A stretch of DNA of 64,000 nt from Hoplostethus atlanticus (Eukaryota; Chordata; Actinopteri; Trachichthyiformes; Trachichthyidae), in NCBI GenBank assembly GCA_034670405.1, contig JAXDDX010000013.1, positions 3,102,501-3,166,500 of the forward strand. The letters run 5' to 3'. Positions within the stretch are counted from its first letter, which is position 1. Each line of letters opens with the position of its first letter. Positions 11,801-24,306 of this stretch are shown here, one piece after another. The translations under genes were made by a program, and so were the position numbers. The notes beneath the pieces were generated by a model, which was given only the letters and a program-made list of their open reading frames with translations, was not told the origin of the DNA and did not search any database.

Positions 11801-12867
11801 TAAACTCAAAAGTGAGAAAATAGTAGCGCTAAAGCTAAATGGTAAAATTGACATTGAACATGGTACCAAAATAGCATACTGTTTTGACCTAGCAGGGACT
11901 ACTTTCCTGTTTCCATAGGAAGTATTGGGTGATGGGAAACAGTACAGCTAAGCATCAGGGGCAATGATCTACGGACACATGGGTGATTTTGGTGTCGATG
12001 TTCTCATCACTTTGCTAAGCCGACCATGGGCCAACCTCCAAAAAACTCTGTATTTACTGTATTTGTCAGTTTATAGTTTAGGGAATAAATGTAGTCAGTG
12101 GAAGTTCCTTACAAGTGTAATATAAACGTGTGTGTGTGTGTTCACAGATGTGCATGACTCTGTTTACTAGCCCCCTCATGCAGAGATGTAATGCGTCAGT
12201 ATTGGGTCTCCAAGTTAGAATGGTTAGCTAGCAGCTGCTGAAACCAGAGCTGCTCTCTGAAACTGTCCCACTCCCCAGGAGACCATAAACACAGCCAAAA
12301 CTAAAGCAGGCCAAATCCTTTTCTCTTCTTTCCCCACCCTCTTCTTACTCTCCCCTCCCCCCCCCACCCCCCGTCCCCGTTTTCCTCTTCCCCATTCCCC
12401 AAGCATGAGCAATTCACAGTTAAACTAATTCAATTTTCCCCCGGCTGGGCTCACATGGGACGGCATTGGAATTCCGGTTTGTCATGATAAAATGATTACA
12501 CGGCATTGTGTTTCTCCGGGCGCCTCCCAGCGCATTTATTAGAATCTGTCAGTGTCGATGTAGATCGGCCGGCCAAAGTGCCCGTCTCCGCCGCCCCTCC
12601 CCGCCACTCCGCTTCCCCATCCCTCCCAGAAACTGGTTATTCCTTATGAAATACGTCGCTCCTGGCAGACGCATAATCTGATTACATCCGCTAGATTAAA
12701 AATATATTGAATTTCTTCCCTGCTTTCCTCGCCTCGACTCACATTTTTAACCCCGTCTCTCCCCTCCTTGCTTCCTCTGTTCCTTCCTCCAGCCTCCTCC
12801 CCATCGTCTGCTCTCAACACTGATCCATGAATCTACTTTGGGGAAGCACAAGCACATGTTAGTAACT
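11801..12867. other. Non-coding DNA with enhancer-like block at 12420-12720
   Basis: 11801-12230 is AT-rich with nothing recognised. 12310-12400 is pyrimidine-rich. 12420-12720 is repeat-poor, with AACTAATTCAATTTT, ATGATAAAATGATTACA and TAATCTGATTACATCC, typical homeodomain-rich non-coding sequence. Conservation is untested. Confidence 0.4.
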
Positions 12868-13216
12868 GGGGATAGACTGATATTAAAAATCAGATATTAA
12901 AGTCCACCTCTCATGCAGTGTCATCTATATGATGCAGTTTGATTGATCAATACTACACTGGTGGTCTGTGAAGCCCTTCACCTGATTGATTCTAATGGCT
13001 CATTTTGATCAGATTCCATTATTATTATTACTAACTTGGGTTTCATTGGAGAGTTTTAGTGTCCCGTGGTCTCAATTCCACCCTGACAAGGATAAAATTA
13101 TCTGTGGAACACTGAATATTTGTAACTTTCTGGGCATGAAAATGGTCCCATTTAAACGTAGAGCATGGGATATTAACACAAGATGCTGGATATCAGCAGC
13201 TTCAATACAAAAACCC
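12868..13216 (-). mobile_element. Family A TIR element, copy 2
   Basis: Reversed relative to copy 1. Shared blocks appear as reverse complements: TTTGATTGATCAATACTACA, GGAGAGTTTTAGTGTCC, CCACCCTGACAAGG and GGGCATGAAAATGG. It carries degraded ends (GGGGATAGACTGATATT on the left). Confidence 0.7.
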
Positions 13217-13540
13217 ATCTTTTTATCTGTTATGTTTTGTCAATATGTGTTTTTATGAACACATCTCGCTGGACACAAGGATGTGTTGAAAACGACACAT
13301 ACAGTTTTCTCTCTCATCTCCCTTTCACAACAGTGTGTAACGTGTACGCTTCAACTGCATGCAAAGTGAACGAATAGATCTAAAACACATGCCCGTAATA
13401 AGTTAACGTATAGCGCCAGTGCAGCTCCACCGAGCCCTGAGGTGAGGTGTTGGGTATTGACAGTGTTAGCTCTCCTGGTCCTTCTCTGGAAGATATTTTT
13501 GGCACGTATGTGGAGAATGCCAGGACAGATACACTGACAT

Positions 13541-13611
13541 GCAACCCAGGGACGCCGCCGCGTTTAAAAACGGGATGCACCTTAGCCCGCTGAGCCACCG
13601 GGACACCCCAG
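13541..13611 (-). mobile_element. tRNA-derived SINE fragment
   Basis: On the minus strand it reads GGGGTGTCCCGGTGGCTCAG then CGGGCTAAGGTGC, a tRNA A-box-like start (TGGCTCAGCGGG) typical of fish SINE heads. The B-box region is only weakly kept (CCCTGGGTTGC). No tRNA cloverleaf could form, so this is a SINE relic, not a tRNA gene. Confidence 0.55.
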
Positions 13612-14208
13612 CTCTCACTGTCCTCCTCCCTTATCCCGTCTTCCTGTCCATAATGCATTGTTGGAAAATGAGGGTGTGAATGAATGAAAACAAGTGAACG
13701 AGGTCCGTCTCTCTCATCTGATGTGGCAAATTGTGGCTTCAACCTGTAACTTTTTTTTCCTGCACCCACTCCATCACCTTCTCTCTCTCTCTCCTTCCTC
13801 CTCTCCTCTCAGGATAATATTACAGCTTATTATTTTTCATATTTCCATCCCTCCCTCTGCTCCCGCCGGCCTGTCAGTCAAGCTGTCGCGTGTGATTTGG
13901 AGCTGTCACTCTGGCTCTGGGGTTGGGCGGGGGGTGGGGGTCCGATGGCTTGTTTACTGAGATGTGACTGGAGGTGTCATGGTGAATTACCCCCTCCCCA
14001 ACCCCAAACCCCAAACCCCCCCCAGCCCACTCCACCCCACACCAGCACAAACCCTCTGGACCTGGAGCCCCTGCACTGTGCAACCAGGAAACCCCATATC
14101 CCATGTCGGTGTGAGAGTTGGGTGGCCGTTGTGCCGGGTGGAATATGGCTAATGACCGTCTCGGACTGCCACCGTTGATTTGGTGTGGTGGGTTCAGAGT
14201 ATGTGCGG

Positions 14209-14250
<42 letters not shown>

Positions 14251-15010
14251 TAGCATCCGTCCGCTCCTCTCTCCCAGCCAACCAATTACTGTCCCGAGGA
14301 GCTGACAGCTGTCGCCATCGCCGTCTTCTCTTTTCACCACCTCCGTTCCCTCATCCCTCCTCTCGGTTGACAGAGGGGAGTCAGAGGGGAGTCGTAGCCC
14401 TGGGTCCTGCTCCCTCGGGGAGTCATTACACCACTGTGGGACTCACACACACACACACACACACAGACAGAAACAGAAACACAACTTGTCTCCACCGTCT
14501 CTTTCTATCTGTCACTATGCCACTGCATCCTTCCAGTAAGCCCCATGGCCTTCGCTTTCCCCTTGCTTAGGGATTTGATTCACACATTCAGGGAGAGCAC
14601 ACACACACACACACACACCTAATCCTAACGCTCCCTCTATACCTGTCATTACCCACTCTAGATGGGACTCGGCCCATTGGGTCTATATATAATAGAGCCT
14701 TGCTGATAGAATAAGAGTGTATGGAATTGACAGACTCCTTTATCCTCAATGACACCGAGTTTTGTTTGGTTTTTACTCCTACTACATTCTCGCCAAATTC
14801 ACTAGAGCTCGCGTTTTTTTTTTCCCCGTGCACGCAGAGTTTCTCCCCATGCGATCGCTACAGCGGCAGCCGGTAGAAAAGCGTGGAAGCATTACCGCTA
14901 TCGGAGGTGATGAGGCTCCGTCCCTTCCACAGCGCTTCGCTATCTCCCCCTCACCACTCTCTTTCTTTATCTGGGACTGTAATACAAACCAGATTGGCCT
15001 TATCGCAGCT

Positions 15011-15011
<1 letters not shown>

Positions 15012-15058
<47 letters not shown>

Positions 15059-15120
15059 CCAACCCCGGCCCAGTTCTCTTGCTCGCTTCCACATGTAAAC
15101 ACACACACACACACACACAC
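15012..15120. repeat. Two (CA)n microsatellites
   Basis: CA runs at 15012-15054 and 15099-15120, separated by about 44 bp of unique sequence. Confidence 0.96.
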
Positions 15121-15614
15121 TGCTGCACATACTATCAGTGGCAATCTGTGAGTGGATGTGCCAGCTATTTCACTCACCCATGCAGGGTAAGGACGTCGCC
15201 GGCTGGGAAGAAAAAAAAAGGAATTTGGAAGAGGCGTGGAATATTCTCACTTCAGCCGTGAATGCTTTGTATAGATAAGGGGAGTCTCTGACTGTTTGTA
15301 CATACGTGCTCACGTGTGTGTGTGTGCGTGTCAGTCTTGTAGAGATTTACCTCCGACACACTCGTTAATCACAGAATTCATTAATCACGAGTCTCTAATT
15401 GTTTACTTTCCCCTGCGGCGGTACTACACGAGGTTGCCGGCCCTCCCTGTTACAGTTTTGGAAGAACATAATGGCAAATTAATTTTCCAGGTAGCTCCGA
15501 TTCGATTAGTCATTTCTGAGTACACTCTATTAGCCAGGAAATTGTGCATTTGTGGAAGTTAGAATGGAGAGTCTGGGTTAGATCATGTTGCTACCTGGAA
15601 AAACGACAGCACTG

Positions 15615-15646
<32 letters not shown>

Positions 15647-16669
15647 CTTGAAGGGTTTTCTGTTTTCTGGGACCTTCTTCCAGCTGGCACCAACATCAGT
15701 CCTGGGTGATCGGAACGAAATCGGATATAGAGCAAAAATGCATAAAATCCAGTTGTAAATCCATCCAAGACTGAGGTGGTCAGAGGCAGAGTGGAGTTTT
15801 AGTTGTACAAACATTTCTCAGGGGCAGAAATAATCTCATTGGTTGAATTAAAATGATATGGGCGGAGCCAGAGAACTTGTCCTGGCTGTCACGTTAGACT
15901 GAAGCCCAGTGAAAAAGACAAGAGGTAAGAGAGGAAGCCAATATTATGAAGTAGCGCTTTGCTACTAGCCTGAAAAAATACAATCTAGTCATACTAAGTT
16001 ATCTAGGTTAGCTAGTTAGCCTAGCTGACCTTCCAAGTTCAACCTAGCCATACTAGCCTAGCTATCTAGGTTAACTGGTTACCTAGTTACTTTGATTAGA
16101 GTTCCTTCTTTGCCATTCAGGTTTGTCAGTTAGTCAACTGCTTCTTTGGCTCCGCCCATTGGATGTTTAACTCAACCAATGAGATCCTTTCTGCCTCCCA
16201 AGCAGCTCTGTCACCAAGAACTGAAACGCTGAGCTCTGCCGCCGAGATACTTTCACCCACATTAAAAACAAAGTGTAAACGCAACGCCTCCCCGAGCCAC
16301 GTATAGCAACCACGTAAACGGAAATAAACCATAAGACGGATCCAACCAGGAAGCACACGTCAATCAAACAGCAACATATTTGTCAAAAATGGATTGTCAA
16401 GATGCTGGCGGACGGGGAGCAAGCAAGACGAGGTGTTTACCGACAGTTTTAAAGGACATACATGTTACGAGAGGAAGTGACGTGCATGACAGTGTGAGAG
16501 AACTCTGACTTCAGTGTGTGTGCTGGAGATAAATACAGGTGTTAGCGGTGTAGATGGAGACAATGCCTGGTGGAAAAGGGGTTCGCTTTACAATGATGTT
16601 CAGGAAGCTGTGTGGCCATGTTCGCTATACGGTCTGACCTGACCTGGGTAGATAAAGTGCAATCCCAAG

Positions 16670-16670
<1 letters not shown>

Positions 16671-16717
<47 letters not shown>

Positions 16718-16832
16718 ATGCATGTCGCTGTGTTTTTATGTGTCACGGACTGAGATGCATATGGATGAGCTAACATGGGGCAATCTGTAGGCACACACAC
16801 ACTGAGATACACACACACACACACACACACAC
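16671..16832. repeat. Opposed (TG)n and (CA)n microsatellites
   Basis: A TG run at 16671-16713 and a CA run at 16809-16832 face each other across about 95 bp. Single strands could therefore fold back on themselves. Confidence 0.95.
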
Positions 16833-17134
16833 AGATGCACAAACACACACACGTGTCCATGCCTTTCACAATGCTGAAATACAGATGCAATAGTCCATAT
16901 CACAAGTGAACTCACTGAAACTATGCATTATAGATCAACACTCTCTCTCTCGCACACACACACACACACACTCCTCGCTCATTCCAATGAATCTCCACGC
17001 ACACTCACACGCCACATCACAAATGATGGGATTTAAACATCAACAGTATGAAATATTCATGTGTCAGCGCCAGCCGCTCGAGCAGAACTAACACCAAGGG
17101 GGATTTGCCTTCAGATCTGAGGATACTAGTGTAT

Positions 17135-17137
<3 letters not shown>

Positions 17138-17181
<44 letters not shown>

Positions 17182-17190
17182 CCCCCCCAC
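17138..17190. repeat. (CT)n followed by poly-C
   Basis: A long CT run ends in a C run near 17178-17190, then resumes as CT. Homopurine-homopyrimidine DNA of this type can form triplex structures. Confidence 0.96.
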
Positions 17191-17474
17191 ATCTCTCTCT
17201 CTCTCCCCTGCGTGTTGCAGCATTCGAAGCCATTGTCACGGTGCTGTGTACCAGTGTGTTCCTGGGTATTGTTCTAGTATTCTATGTTATCGCCTTTCCA
17301 CTCTCAAGTGTTGTTATCCCTGATGTCTGTGTCTGCCTCTTGTTTGCCACATGTCACTCGTCACTCCACACTCAGCACACAGGGAAGGCAGGGAGGGGCG
17401 AGCGAGAATCACGATGAGAGAGAGAGAGAGAGAGAGAGGGGGATGCTAGAGCAAGGGGGTGGCGGCACGTCGAG

Positions 17475-17917
17475 CAGTGGTTCTCAAAGTGGGTTCGGGG
17501 GACATCCCAAGCGTTCTTGCAGGGAGTTTCAGGGGGTCCCCTTTCACAATAAAACGACAAAACAATACTTTAAATTTACTATCATTTAAGTCAGAAGAAG
17601 TTTTCCAATTAGAGACTATACCAATCACAGGTTTCACTCTCACCACTCTTCTCTATCCAACATACACGGTGACCACGTAACGGATCCATGTAAACACTGG
17701 ACTGGTCATGTGATCCTCACAATAATGACATCTCAGCTCTTAACTGGATTATATGGGGAGGTGTCGCTTTAGAGAAACCTCATGGTTATCTTACTCAGTA
17801 TTGTGTGGTTATACAATCAATACTAAATCGATAGCAACAAAACTCCTGGGACAAAATCTTTCCCAATGTTGGTCTATTCTGGGGGTCTGGGATGTGAAAC
17901 CTTTGAGAACCCCCTAG
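17475..17917 (+). mobile_element. hAT/Charlie-like non-autonomous element, 443 bp
   Basis: Starts CAGTGGTTCTCAAAGTGGG and ends TTTGAGAACCCCCTAG, giving inverted CAGNGGTTCTCAAA-type ends as in Charlie-group hAT elements. No transposase frame is present. The 8-bp flanks do not match, so a target-site duplication is not visible. A related segment recurs at 56544-56790 (ACTAAATC, CCTGGGACAAA, GGGGGTC words). Confidence 0.75.
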
Positions 17918-17931
17918 AAAAACGGCCTTGT

Positions 17932-17968
17932 GACCAGAAAGTTGCTAGTTCGATTCTTCCGACAGGTT
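17932..17968 (+). mobile_element. tRNA-derived SINE fragment (B-box region)
   Basis: GGCCTTGTGACCAGAAAG followed by TTGCTAGTTCGATTCTTCC resembles the anticodon-to-T-arm half of fish tRNA-derived SINEs, with a B-box-like GTTCGATTC. It runs into poly-A and GA-rich sequence. The A-box half is not convincing, so it is not a functional tRNA gene. Confidence 0.5.
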
Positions 17969-18356
17969 TAAAAAAAAAAAGAGAGAGAGAGGGAAAAGCC
18001 TTATGGACAGAGAGGTAGAGAGTAAAAAAAAAGGGTAGGTCAGTTGAAGGTGGAGTCTAGATCGCTCAGTGAGGGGGAGTGATGGGGTTTATAGAGATAC
18101 CAGGAAAACCAAAAGGGGAAGTCAGATGTGGATCTAGTGGTCATCGTTCCTCCCTGGATTCATCCCTACCCTTTAAAAATACCTGATTTCACCACCACAA
18201 TGCACACACACTCACACACACACACTCACGCACACACACACACACACATGCTGCTGGCTGTGGTGATCCAATTTAGGAGGTTAGAAGAGAAGGATAAGGA
18301 CATAGAGGGAGCAAAGAGGGAGTGGAGGGGTGAAAGGCAGCCATGTAGGAGATGCA

Positions 18357-18361
<5 letters not shown>

Positions 18362-18418
<57 letters not shown>
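18362..18418. repeat. (CT)28 microsatellite
   Basis: Pure CT run; the opposite strand is a pure GA tract. Confidence 0.97.
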
Positions 18419-18421
<3 letters not shown>

Positions 18422-18537
18422 TGTCATTCTGTCGGCGCCTTATGCAGATGAGGAGCTAATATGATATCTCTGCTGAGCTGATGGATGTTTAAAATGATAT
18501 GGCAACCCTGAGCAGCCTCGCCGCATGCTGCCTGGCG

Positions 18538-18538
<1 letters not shown>

Positions 18539-18588
<50 letters not shown>
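18539..18588. repeat. (TG)n ending in CGCGCG
   Basis: A TG run passes into GCGCGCG near 18583-18588. Alternating purine-pyrimidine DNA with CG steps is favourable for left-handed Z-DNA. Confidence 0.96.
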
Positions 18589-18820
18589 AGTGAAGAAAAC
18601 AAACATATCCGGCTCATTTTAGTAGCGACATACATTTGCAAACTTTCAACAACTTCCCTTCTTTGAATCATTGAGTAGATAATAATGATGCTTTCCAGAA
18701 AATGTTTCTCAGCACTTTTAAAAAAAAAAAGATTTTTCACTGTTTTCCTCAACTTCAGAAAATGTCCCTTGTGTACTTTTCTGATCTGTGTCAGTGTGTG
18801 TGTGCCGGCTGCGTCTGTAC

Positions 18821-19020
18821 TAGGATTTGACCAATATGGTTTTTTGTTCCAAGTGTTCAGTGTTTCCGCCAGAGTTGTATTTTAGGAACCAGCATTTAGA
18901 CCATGGGACACTAAAACTCTCCACTGACACCCAGGACAGTGAACTCCACATTCCTGCTCACTGTGCAGCATCGATCAATTCTACAGTAAATATGGAGTCA
19001 CTCAAACAAGATATCGTTCC
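18821..19020 (+). mobile_element. Family A TIR element, copy 3 (truncated)
   Basis: Left end TAGGATTTGACCAATATGG, then GCATTTAGACCATGGGACAC, CACTAAAACTCTCCACTG and TCGATCAATTCTACAGTAAA. The right inverted end is missing. Confidence 0.75.
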
Positions 19021-19246
19021 AAACCTAGTATGTGTATCTGTGCTTTTTTTGTAGGTTGTCATGGTAATGAGAAGGAGAGTGGCGGGGGGGGCGGAGTCTC
19101 ACCAGACTTCATTAGTTAAAACAAAGCCAGTTGTCCATTTGGGATCTTCCAGGCCCTAATTGATATTGATTTACGGATTTGCTCAGGGGTGATTTAAAAG
19201 CATGTTTGGTGTTGTCGTCAATGCTGCTTTTCCTTTGCACAAGAGC

Positions 19247-19291
19247 TTTCTCTCTCTCTCTCTTTCTCTCTTTCTCTCTTTCTCTTTCTCT
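19247..19291. repeat. (CT)n / CTTT pyrimidine tract
   Basis: Imperfect CT with interspersed TTT units, giving only spurious Ser/Leu/Phe frames. Confidence 0.9.
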
Positions 19292-19539
19292 CATGATCCT
19301 TCTAGTGACAAAAACAAAAAAAATCATAGCCGAGTATCTTTCTGCCGAAGTGTCTCTTCCTTACGAAGTGGACTTCCCATTCTGCAGATTACATCAGAGA
19401 GCATCTGGTCTCGGCTGTCTTGTCGTCCTCCTGCTGTTTTCCCTCCCAGTCTCCCCTTTCATCCTCATCACGTTGTTTTATGACATCATTGAGAACAATT
19501 GAGGGAGATAATTTCCTTTTCTACCTAATTTCCTCCCAT

Positions 19540-20560
19540 CTCTCCTCCTATCAGTGCAATGAATTAGTGCAATATTGGAGGGTTATCTTACCGTTGTAAT
19601 ACATTTGGACGCTACGGCCTGATACCTCCCAGATAGTCTTGATAGATAGTCGCCGTCCCCATAAGTGCATAATGATAGCTAGCGGTAGGCTAAGTGAAGC
19701 ATTGAGATCAATGGCGGCGGTGTTAGCGTTGGACCGAAGGAGGCCTTTTATCATGTTGATGGATGGCAGGCCTGTCTTTAATGTGACACATTATGATCAT
19801 ATCAATTTGTCCCCGGCTCTCATCGACATCACTTTATGGCCTCGCCACCTCGCACAGCCCATCGCCCCGCTCTGTAAATTCAGACTCGTAATGGCCACCC
19901 GCCACCACGCTCCATAAACCAACCATTTCTCTTTCTTCCCGCCGGCCCCCGTCCATTCCTCTACCACTTCCCCCTCTTTCCACCTCTCCCTTTCTTTAAC
20001 ACATCTGGTCTCCTCTATATTTTGATATCGCTCTCTCTCTTTACAGTCCTACTCCCCTCACTCTCCTTGACAGGCATTGCCAGACAGGCTGAATGAGAGA
20101 GTCAGGGAATCAGGCTGGGATTAAAATGTAATATCAGACTATTAAAGAGATTAGCGGTTGACATTTCGCCGTCTGAGCTACCCCCAATCTGATGAACTGG
20201 CATTCATGATATTGATTTATTCCCCAGCTTCTTTTATCGGCCCGCATTCATATGGGCAGGAACAGATCAGATATGGTGGCCTTTTATGAGCCACCTTGTC
20301 ACAGGGCTTTGGCACCAAATCACAGCCGACTTTGTTTAGGGAAGTGAAGTTTATTCATCAAAACCGGGGCGGATGAGGACATGACTGATTTCCGTCGCTC
20401 GAGTGGACAAAAGCGAGGCCCTTGTTTTGAACCCACTAATGAAAGCTTTAGATGGAACACTGTCACCATAAAAGAGTCTTAATTATTTCCAATTATGACA
20501 AACTATCATTTCGGCTCAATTATGTTGCACATCCGTCAAGGCTAACAAGGTAGCAGGACG
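19540..20560. promoter_or_regulatory. Long repeat-poor block, strong enhancer/CNE candidate
   Basis: About 1 kb with only short pyrimidine runs (19930-20050) and no dinucleotide runs. It contains AT-rich factor-like words throughout: GGTTATCTTACC, AAAGAGATTAGCGG, CATGATATTGATTTATTCC, TCTTAATTATTTCC and CTCAATTATG. No frame has splice logic. Its texture is like the ultraconserved elements around vertebrate developmental genes. Alignment with other fish and tetrapods would confirm or refute this. Confidence 0.4.
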
Positions 20561-21411
20561 TGACTGAAGTTCCCTATTAGTCTCTCCAGCAACACCTTTG
20601 CAAAGAGATATGAACACCATGGGTCCTCCAATAACAGGGTTACACATGGAGCACTTGCAATGGAATATCTTTCCATTCACCCATTTGTCCATCCATGAGT
20701 CTCTGATGGTCTTCCTGCCGTTAGTCCCTCATCTATCCATCCACCTCCACTGGTGCATCCATCCTCTTGTACCTCTTCTGGGTGGCTGAATGCTGCTTGG
20801 TTCAAGGCCTCTGTCATGTTCCATACTATGGGTCCGAACTGATATCATATACCTTATATATGACTGAAATTGGAATTGATACAAACTATACAGTGTATCT
20901 CTACAGTGTTATGTGCATTGTTGGAGGCAGAAACTCTATTAGTCATTACATTACATTGATTAAATGTAAAGAACTCATAACATGAAAACTCTCTGTGAGT
21001 TGAAATTAAATACACACTCCGTTTTGTCTGATTTAACCGCGGGCTGCTGGAAACCATCCAAGTGTTGGAATTCACGCTAGCATAGTAGTTAAGCAGTGAA
21101 TGGCACCCACCATTGTAGCTTGGTCAAACGGGGCTTCCGTACTCCTCAAAGTCACAGTGACATCATCATCGCCGGAGCTCCACCTACAGGAGCAGAGGTC
21201 TTCATGAAAGTCCTCTTGTGTAAAACAACGGGGAGTCCAAGTATCGATACCAGGTTTTTTTTTGCAGAATCAACTCCGGAATAAAATTGCGACGTATCGG
21301 TGTGTCGATTTATTTACCACCCGCTCCTCCCCCCAACCCTCGTTCCCCTTCCATGTTCTCTTCACACAATCTTTCCAGCCAGCCACCCAGTAATGGCCTC
21401 ACCCTCGGCTC

Positions 21412-21442
<31 letters not shown>

Positions 21443-21892
21443 CGACATTGTATCCTCCGCCCCAATCAAACCTTAATGCATCTCAATTTAACCACTGTTG
21501 TAACACACACACATGCACACACTCTGTCTTTCTCCCCCACACACACACACACACACACAGAGTGTATTGTGCTGGGAGCAGGGAGGATCGGGGGGGGCGG
21601 CATCAGTAATGCGTGACGCGTGCCTCCATAACGCCGGCCTCATTTGCATGTGTGAGGAGGTCTGGGCTAATGGAGCTGATCTGTAGCGCTGTTATTAAAT
21701 GGGGGAAGAGTGGGGGAGGGCAGCGGGGGGGGTGGGGGGCGTTATTAAAGAGGAGGAGGGAGAGAGAGAGAGAGAGAGAGAGAGGATAGAGGATGGGGTG
21801 TCTTCTCCCTTCTCCTGTAGGCATGATGGATGGTTTAGTAGTCTCTCCTTCAGTGAGTTTAGGTTGTTTTACAATTGTAGTGGTCGGGCAAT

Positions 21893-21894
<2 letters not shown>
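20561..21894. other. Non-coding DNA with CA runs and G-rich tracts
   Basis: CA runs lie at 21412-21440 and 21539-21559, GA at 21759-21784 and G runs near 21588-21597 and 21724-21740. A reversed octamer ATTTGCAT is near 21642. Nothing coding was supported. Confidence 0.5.

Positions 21895-21966
<72 letters not shown>
21895..21966. repeat. (TG)36 microsatellite
   Basis: TG run of 72 bp with a single TGCG interruption near 21940. Confidence 0.97.
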
Positions 21967-22052
21967 AAATGAGGCTAGCCTGTGCTTACCCTTTGAATAT
22001 CACAGGGTAAATGAGGCCTAACATACTATTCTCCACAACACCTCTCTAGGCT

Positions 22053-22053
<1 letters not shown>

Positions 22054-22098
<45 letters not shown>
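22054..22098. repeat. (CT)n microsatellite
   Basis: Pure CT run less than 100 bp downstream of the TG run ending at 21966. Confidence 0.96.
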
Positions 22099-22101
<3 letters not shown>

Positions 22102-22533
22102 CGTTCTGCATTCACTCCTCTCTCCAGTTCACTCTCTACCAGTCTTAGGTCATTTCTCACACTGCCTTCAAACATCCTTAATATGCCATGCACACACACA
22201 CACGCACACACACACACACACACACTGCAGTAGTGATCCAATGGATTAAGCGTGTCAGGGTAATATAGTGCTTTTCTTCATAAACTTGGTTAACACACAC
22301 AGACTATTACTGCTGCACGTTACAGAGTAATGACCATTATTTCCCGGCAATTCCAGAATAAAATCCAACTATTTATATGGTGATTCATTCTGATTGGCTG
22401 GTTGAATGGATTACCATTTAAAGTGACATTTAATGATGATCACTTCCACATTGAAATCAACAACATGTCAACGTGAAAGCTCAACGTTGTGGTCTGGATG
22501 TGGGACGTGCAAATGCTGCATTCATGGTACTTG

Positions 22534-23072
22534 AAAATACCGTTCCCCACAGCTTTCAGATATAAATACTACTAGAAAATACCATTCACCACAGCTTTCA
22601 GGTATAAATACTACTAGAAAATACCATTCACCTCAGCTTTCAGGTGTAAATACTACTAAAAGATACTATTACCTCAGCTTTCAGATGTAAATACTACTAG
22701 AAAATACCATTCACCTCAGCTTTCAGGTGTAAATACTACTAAAATATACTATTACCTCAGCTTTCAGATATAAATACTACTAGAAAATACCATTCACCAC
22801 AGCTTTCAGGTATAAATACTACTAGAAAATACCATTCACCTCAGCTTTCAGGTGTAAATACTACTAAAATATACTATTACCTCAGCTTTCAGATATAAAT
22901 ACTACTAGAAAATACCATTCACCACAGCTTTCAGGTATAAATACTACTAGAAAATACCATTCACCTCAGCTTTCAGGTGTAAATACTACTAAAAGATACT
23001 ATTACCTCAGCTTTCAGATGTAAATACCACTAGAAAATACCGTTCACCTCAGCTTTCAGAAGTAAATACTAA
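22534..23072 (+). repeat. 42-bp minisatellite, about 13 copies, with trimeric super-repeat
   Basis: Units share CAGCTTTCAG and TAAATACTACTA and are 41-42 bp long. Three subtypes are distinguishable: B (CCATTCACCACAGC, tail GGTATAAATAC), C (CCATTCACCTCAGC, tail GGTGTAAATAC) and D (ATACTATTACCTCAGC, tail AGATATAAATAC or AGATGTAAATAC). From the second unit the order is B-C-D, C-D, B-C-D, B-C-D, so the array expanded partly as about 125-bp triplets. The end units are diverged. Confidence 0.96.
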
Positions 23073-24024
23073 CATAATAGTACAACAAGGCGATACCTTA
23101 GTGAAGTGTAGAGAATGATATATTAATTTCAAACAGAATGAAGAACAAATAAAGAATCATAACTCTTAAAATGCCATGGCAGGACACAACTGGAGTTCTT
23201 TTGTTTGTGGTTGACATTTCAGTATTTGTTTGGTTTGCTGTAAAACATGAACTGAGATGTGTCATCGCAAAGTGTGTGTGTGTGTGTGTGTGTGTGTGTT
23301 AAGTGTGAAAAAGCTGATCAGGAGCAACCAAAGTCTGCTGAAAACTCTCTCTCTGCTTTTATTCCCATACAACGCGAATGCAGCATGAGACAGAGTATGA
23401 TTAATGAGACACCAGCTAGTCGGTGTCACTCAGGTCTCGATGTCGGCCAATCCTCTTCCCCCGTCGGCGCTTTGGCATGGCTGGCTGTGAGAGTCATCCT
23501 CCAATGGGAGAGTTTGGGTCCATCTGGAGGCGGGCCAACATCCCCCATCTGACATCATACCTTCAGCACAGCTGGGCCGACTTAAGACCTGGCACGCACT
23601 GCAGGAACGGCACTGGCTGTCACACACGCACACACACATACACACACACACACACACACCTGTTGGGAGTTGGGACGGAGGTGAGAGAGTGGGAAGTCTT
23701 ATGTGGGTGTGAGTTTGAGAGTGTGAAAAAAGCATGTGAGGCATAAAATCCATGTATTTACTGGATTTAAAAGGTGTGTGTGTGTGCGTGTGTGTGTGTC
23801 GGGTTTTGCACTGTATGTGAGTTGCGTATACGTGACAGAAAACATGGCAGGTGAGAAAGAGAGAAGTGATGAAACAGGAAGTGTTAGAAATCTGCAGATG
23901 AGCTGCGAGGATGAGAGGAGGAGGCTGTGAATAAGGATGATGGAGGAGAGAAAAGCATTTTGGGAGAGAGAGGGAGGAAGCCAGGGGACAGAGACGTTGA
24001 GGATGATCAGACATCAGATTGATC

Positions 24025-24026
<2 letters not shown>

Positions 24027-24078
<52 letters not shown>
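24027..24078. repeat. (GT)26 microsatellite
   Basis: Pure GT run, followed by short GT/AC patches to about 24098. Confidence 0.97.
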
Positions 24079-24080
<2 letters not shown>

Positions 24081-24249
24081 ATGTGTGTGTACATGTGTCT
24101 GCTTTGTAAGTGCCAAACTAAAATCACACACATTGATAATGCATTAACACTAATCCATGGTCGACTCAACATGGCATCTTGCTTTTCTCACAAGTGCACA
24201 CGCATCCACGTCTACATCGTCACTTCCAATATCTCAGTGTGTTTCCGCC

Positions 24250-24306
24250 TGTGTGTGTGTGTGTGTGTGTGTGTGTGACAGAGAGAGAGAGAGAGAGAGA
24301 GAGAGG
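24250..24306. repeat. Compound (GT)n(GA)n microsatellite
   Basis: GT run 24250-24277, then GA run 24280-24306. Confidence 0.96.

Larger units (their letters stand above)
13612..17137. other. Non-coding DNA rich in microsatellites
   Basis: TG/CA runs lie at 14212-14248, 14443-14465, 14598-14618, 15012-15054, 15099-15120, 16671-16713 and 16809-16832. A repeat-poor, TAAT-rich block at 15355-15560 (CGTTAATCACAG, CATTAATCACGAG, CAAATTAATTTTCC) is enhancer-like. 15985-16110 has degenerate CTAG-rich repeats. Frames of up to 150 residues here are built from CA/TG runs and proline-rich C tracts. No gene is supported. Confidence 0.5.

Noticed and set aside
11613-11823. Repeated-peptide ORFs on both strands
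   Set aside because: The 45-bp period is divisible by 3, so all frames remain open automatically; the DNA repeat explains them.
13874-14570. Overlapping 90-150-residue frames
   Set aside because: Built from a C-rich tract and CA/TG runs in several registers at once; no splice logic.
23430-24131. 233-residue minus-strand ORF, the longest in the window
   Set aside because: It traverses three CA runs and low-complexity DNA; no recognisable domain.
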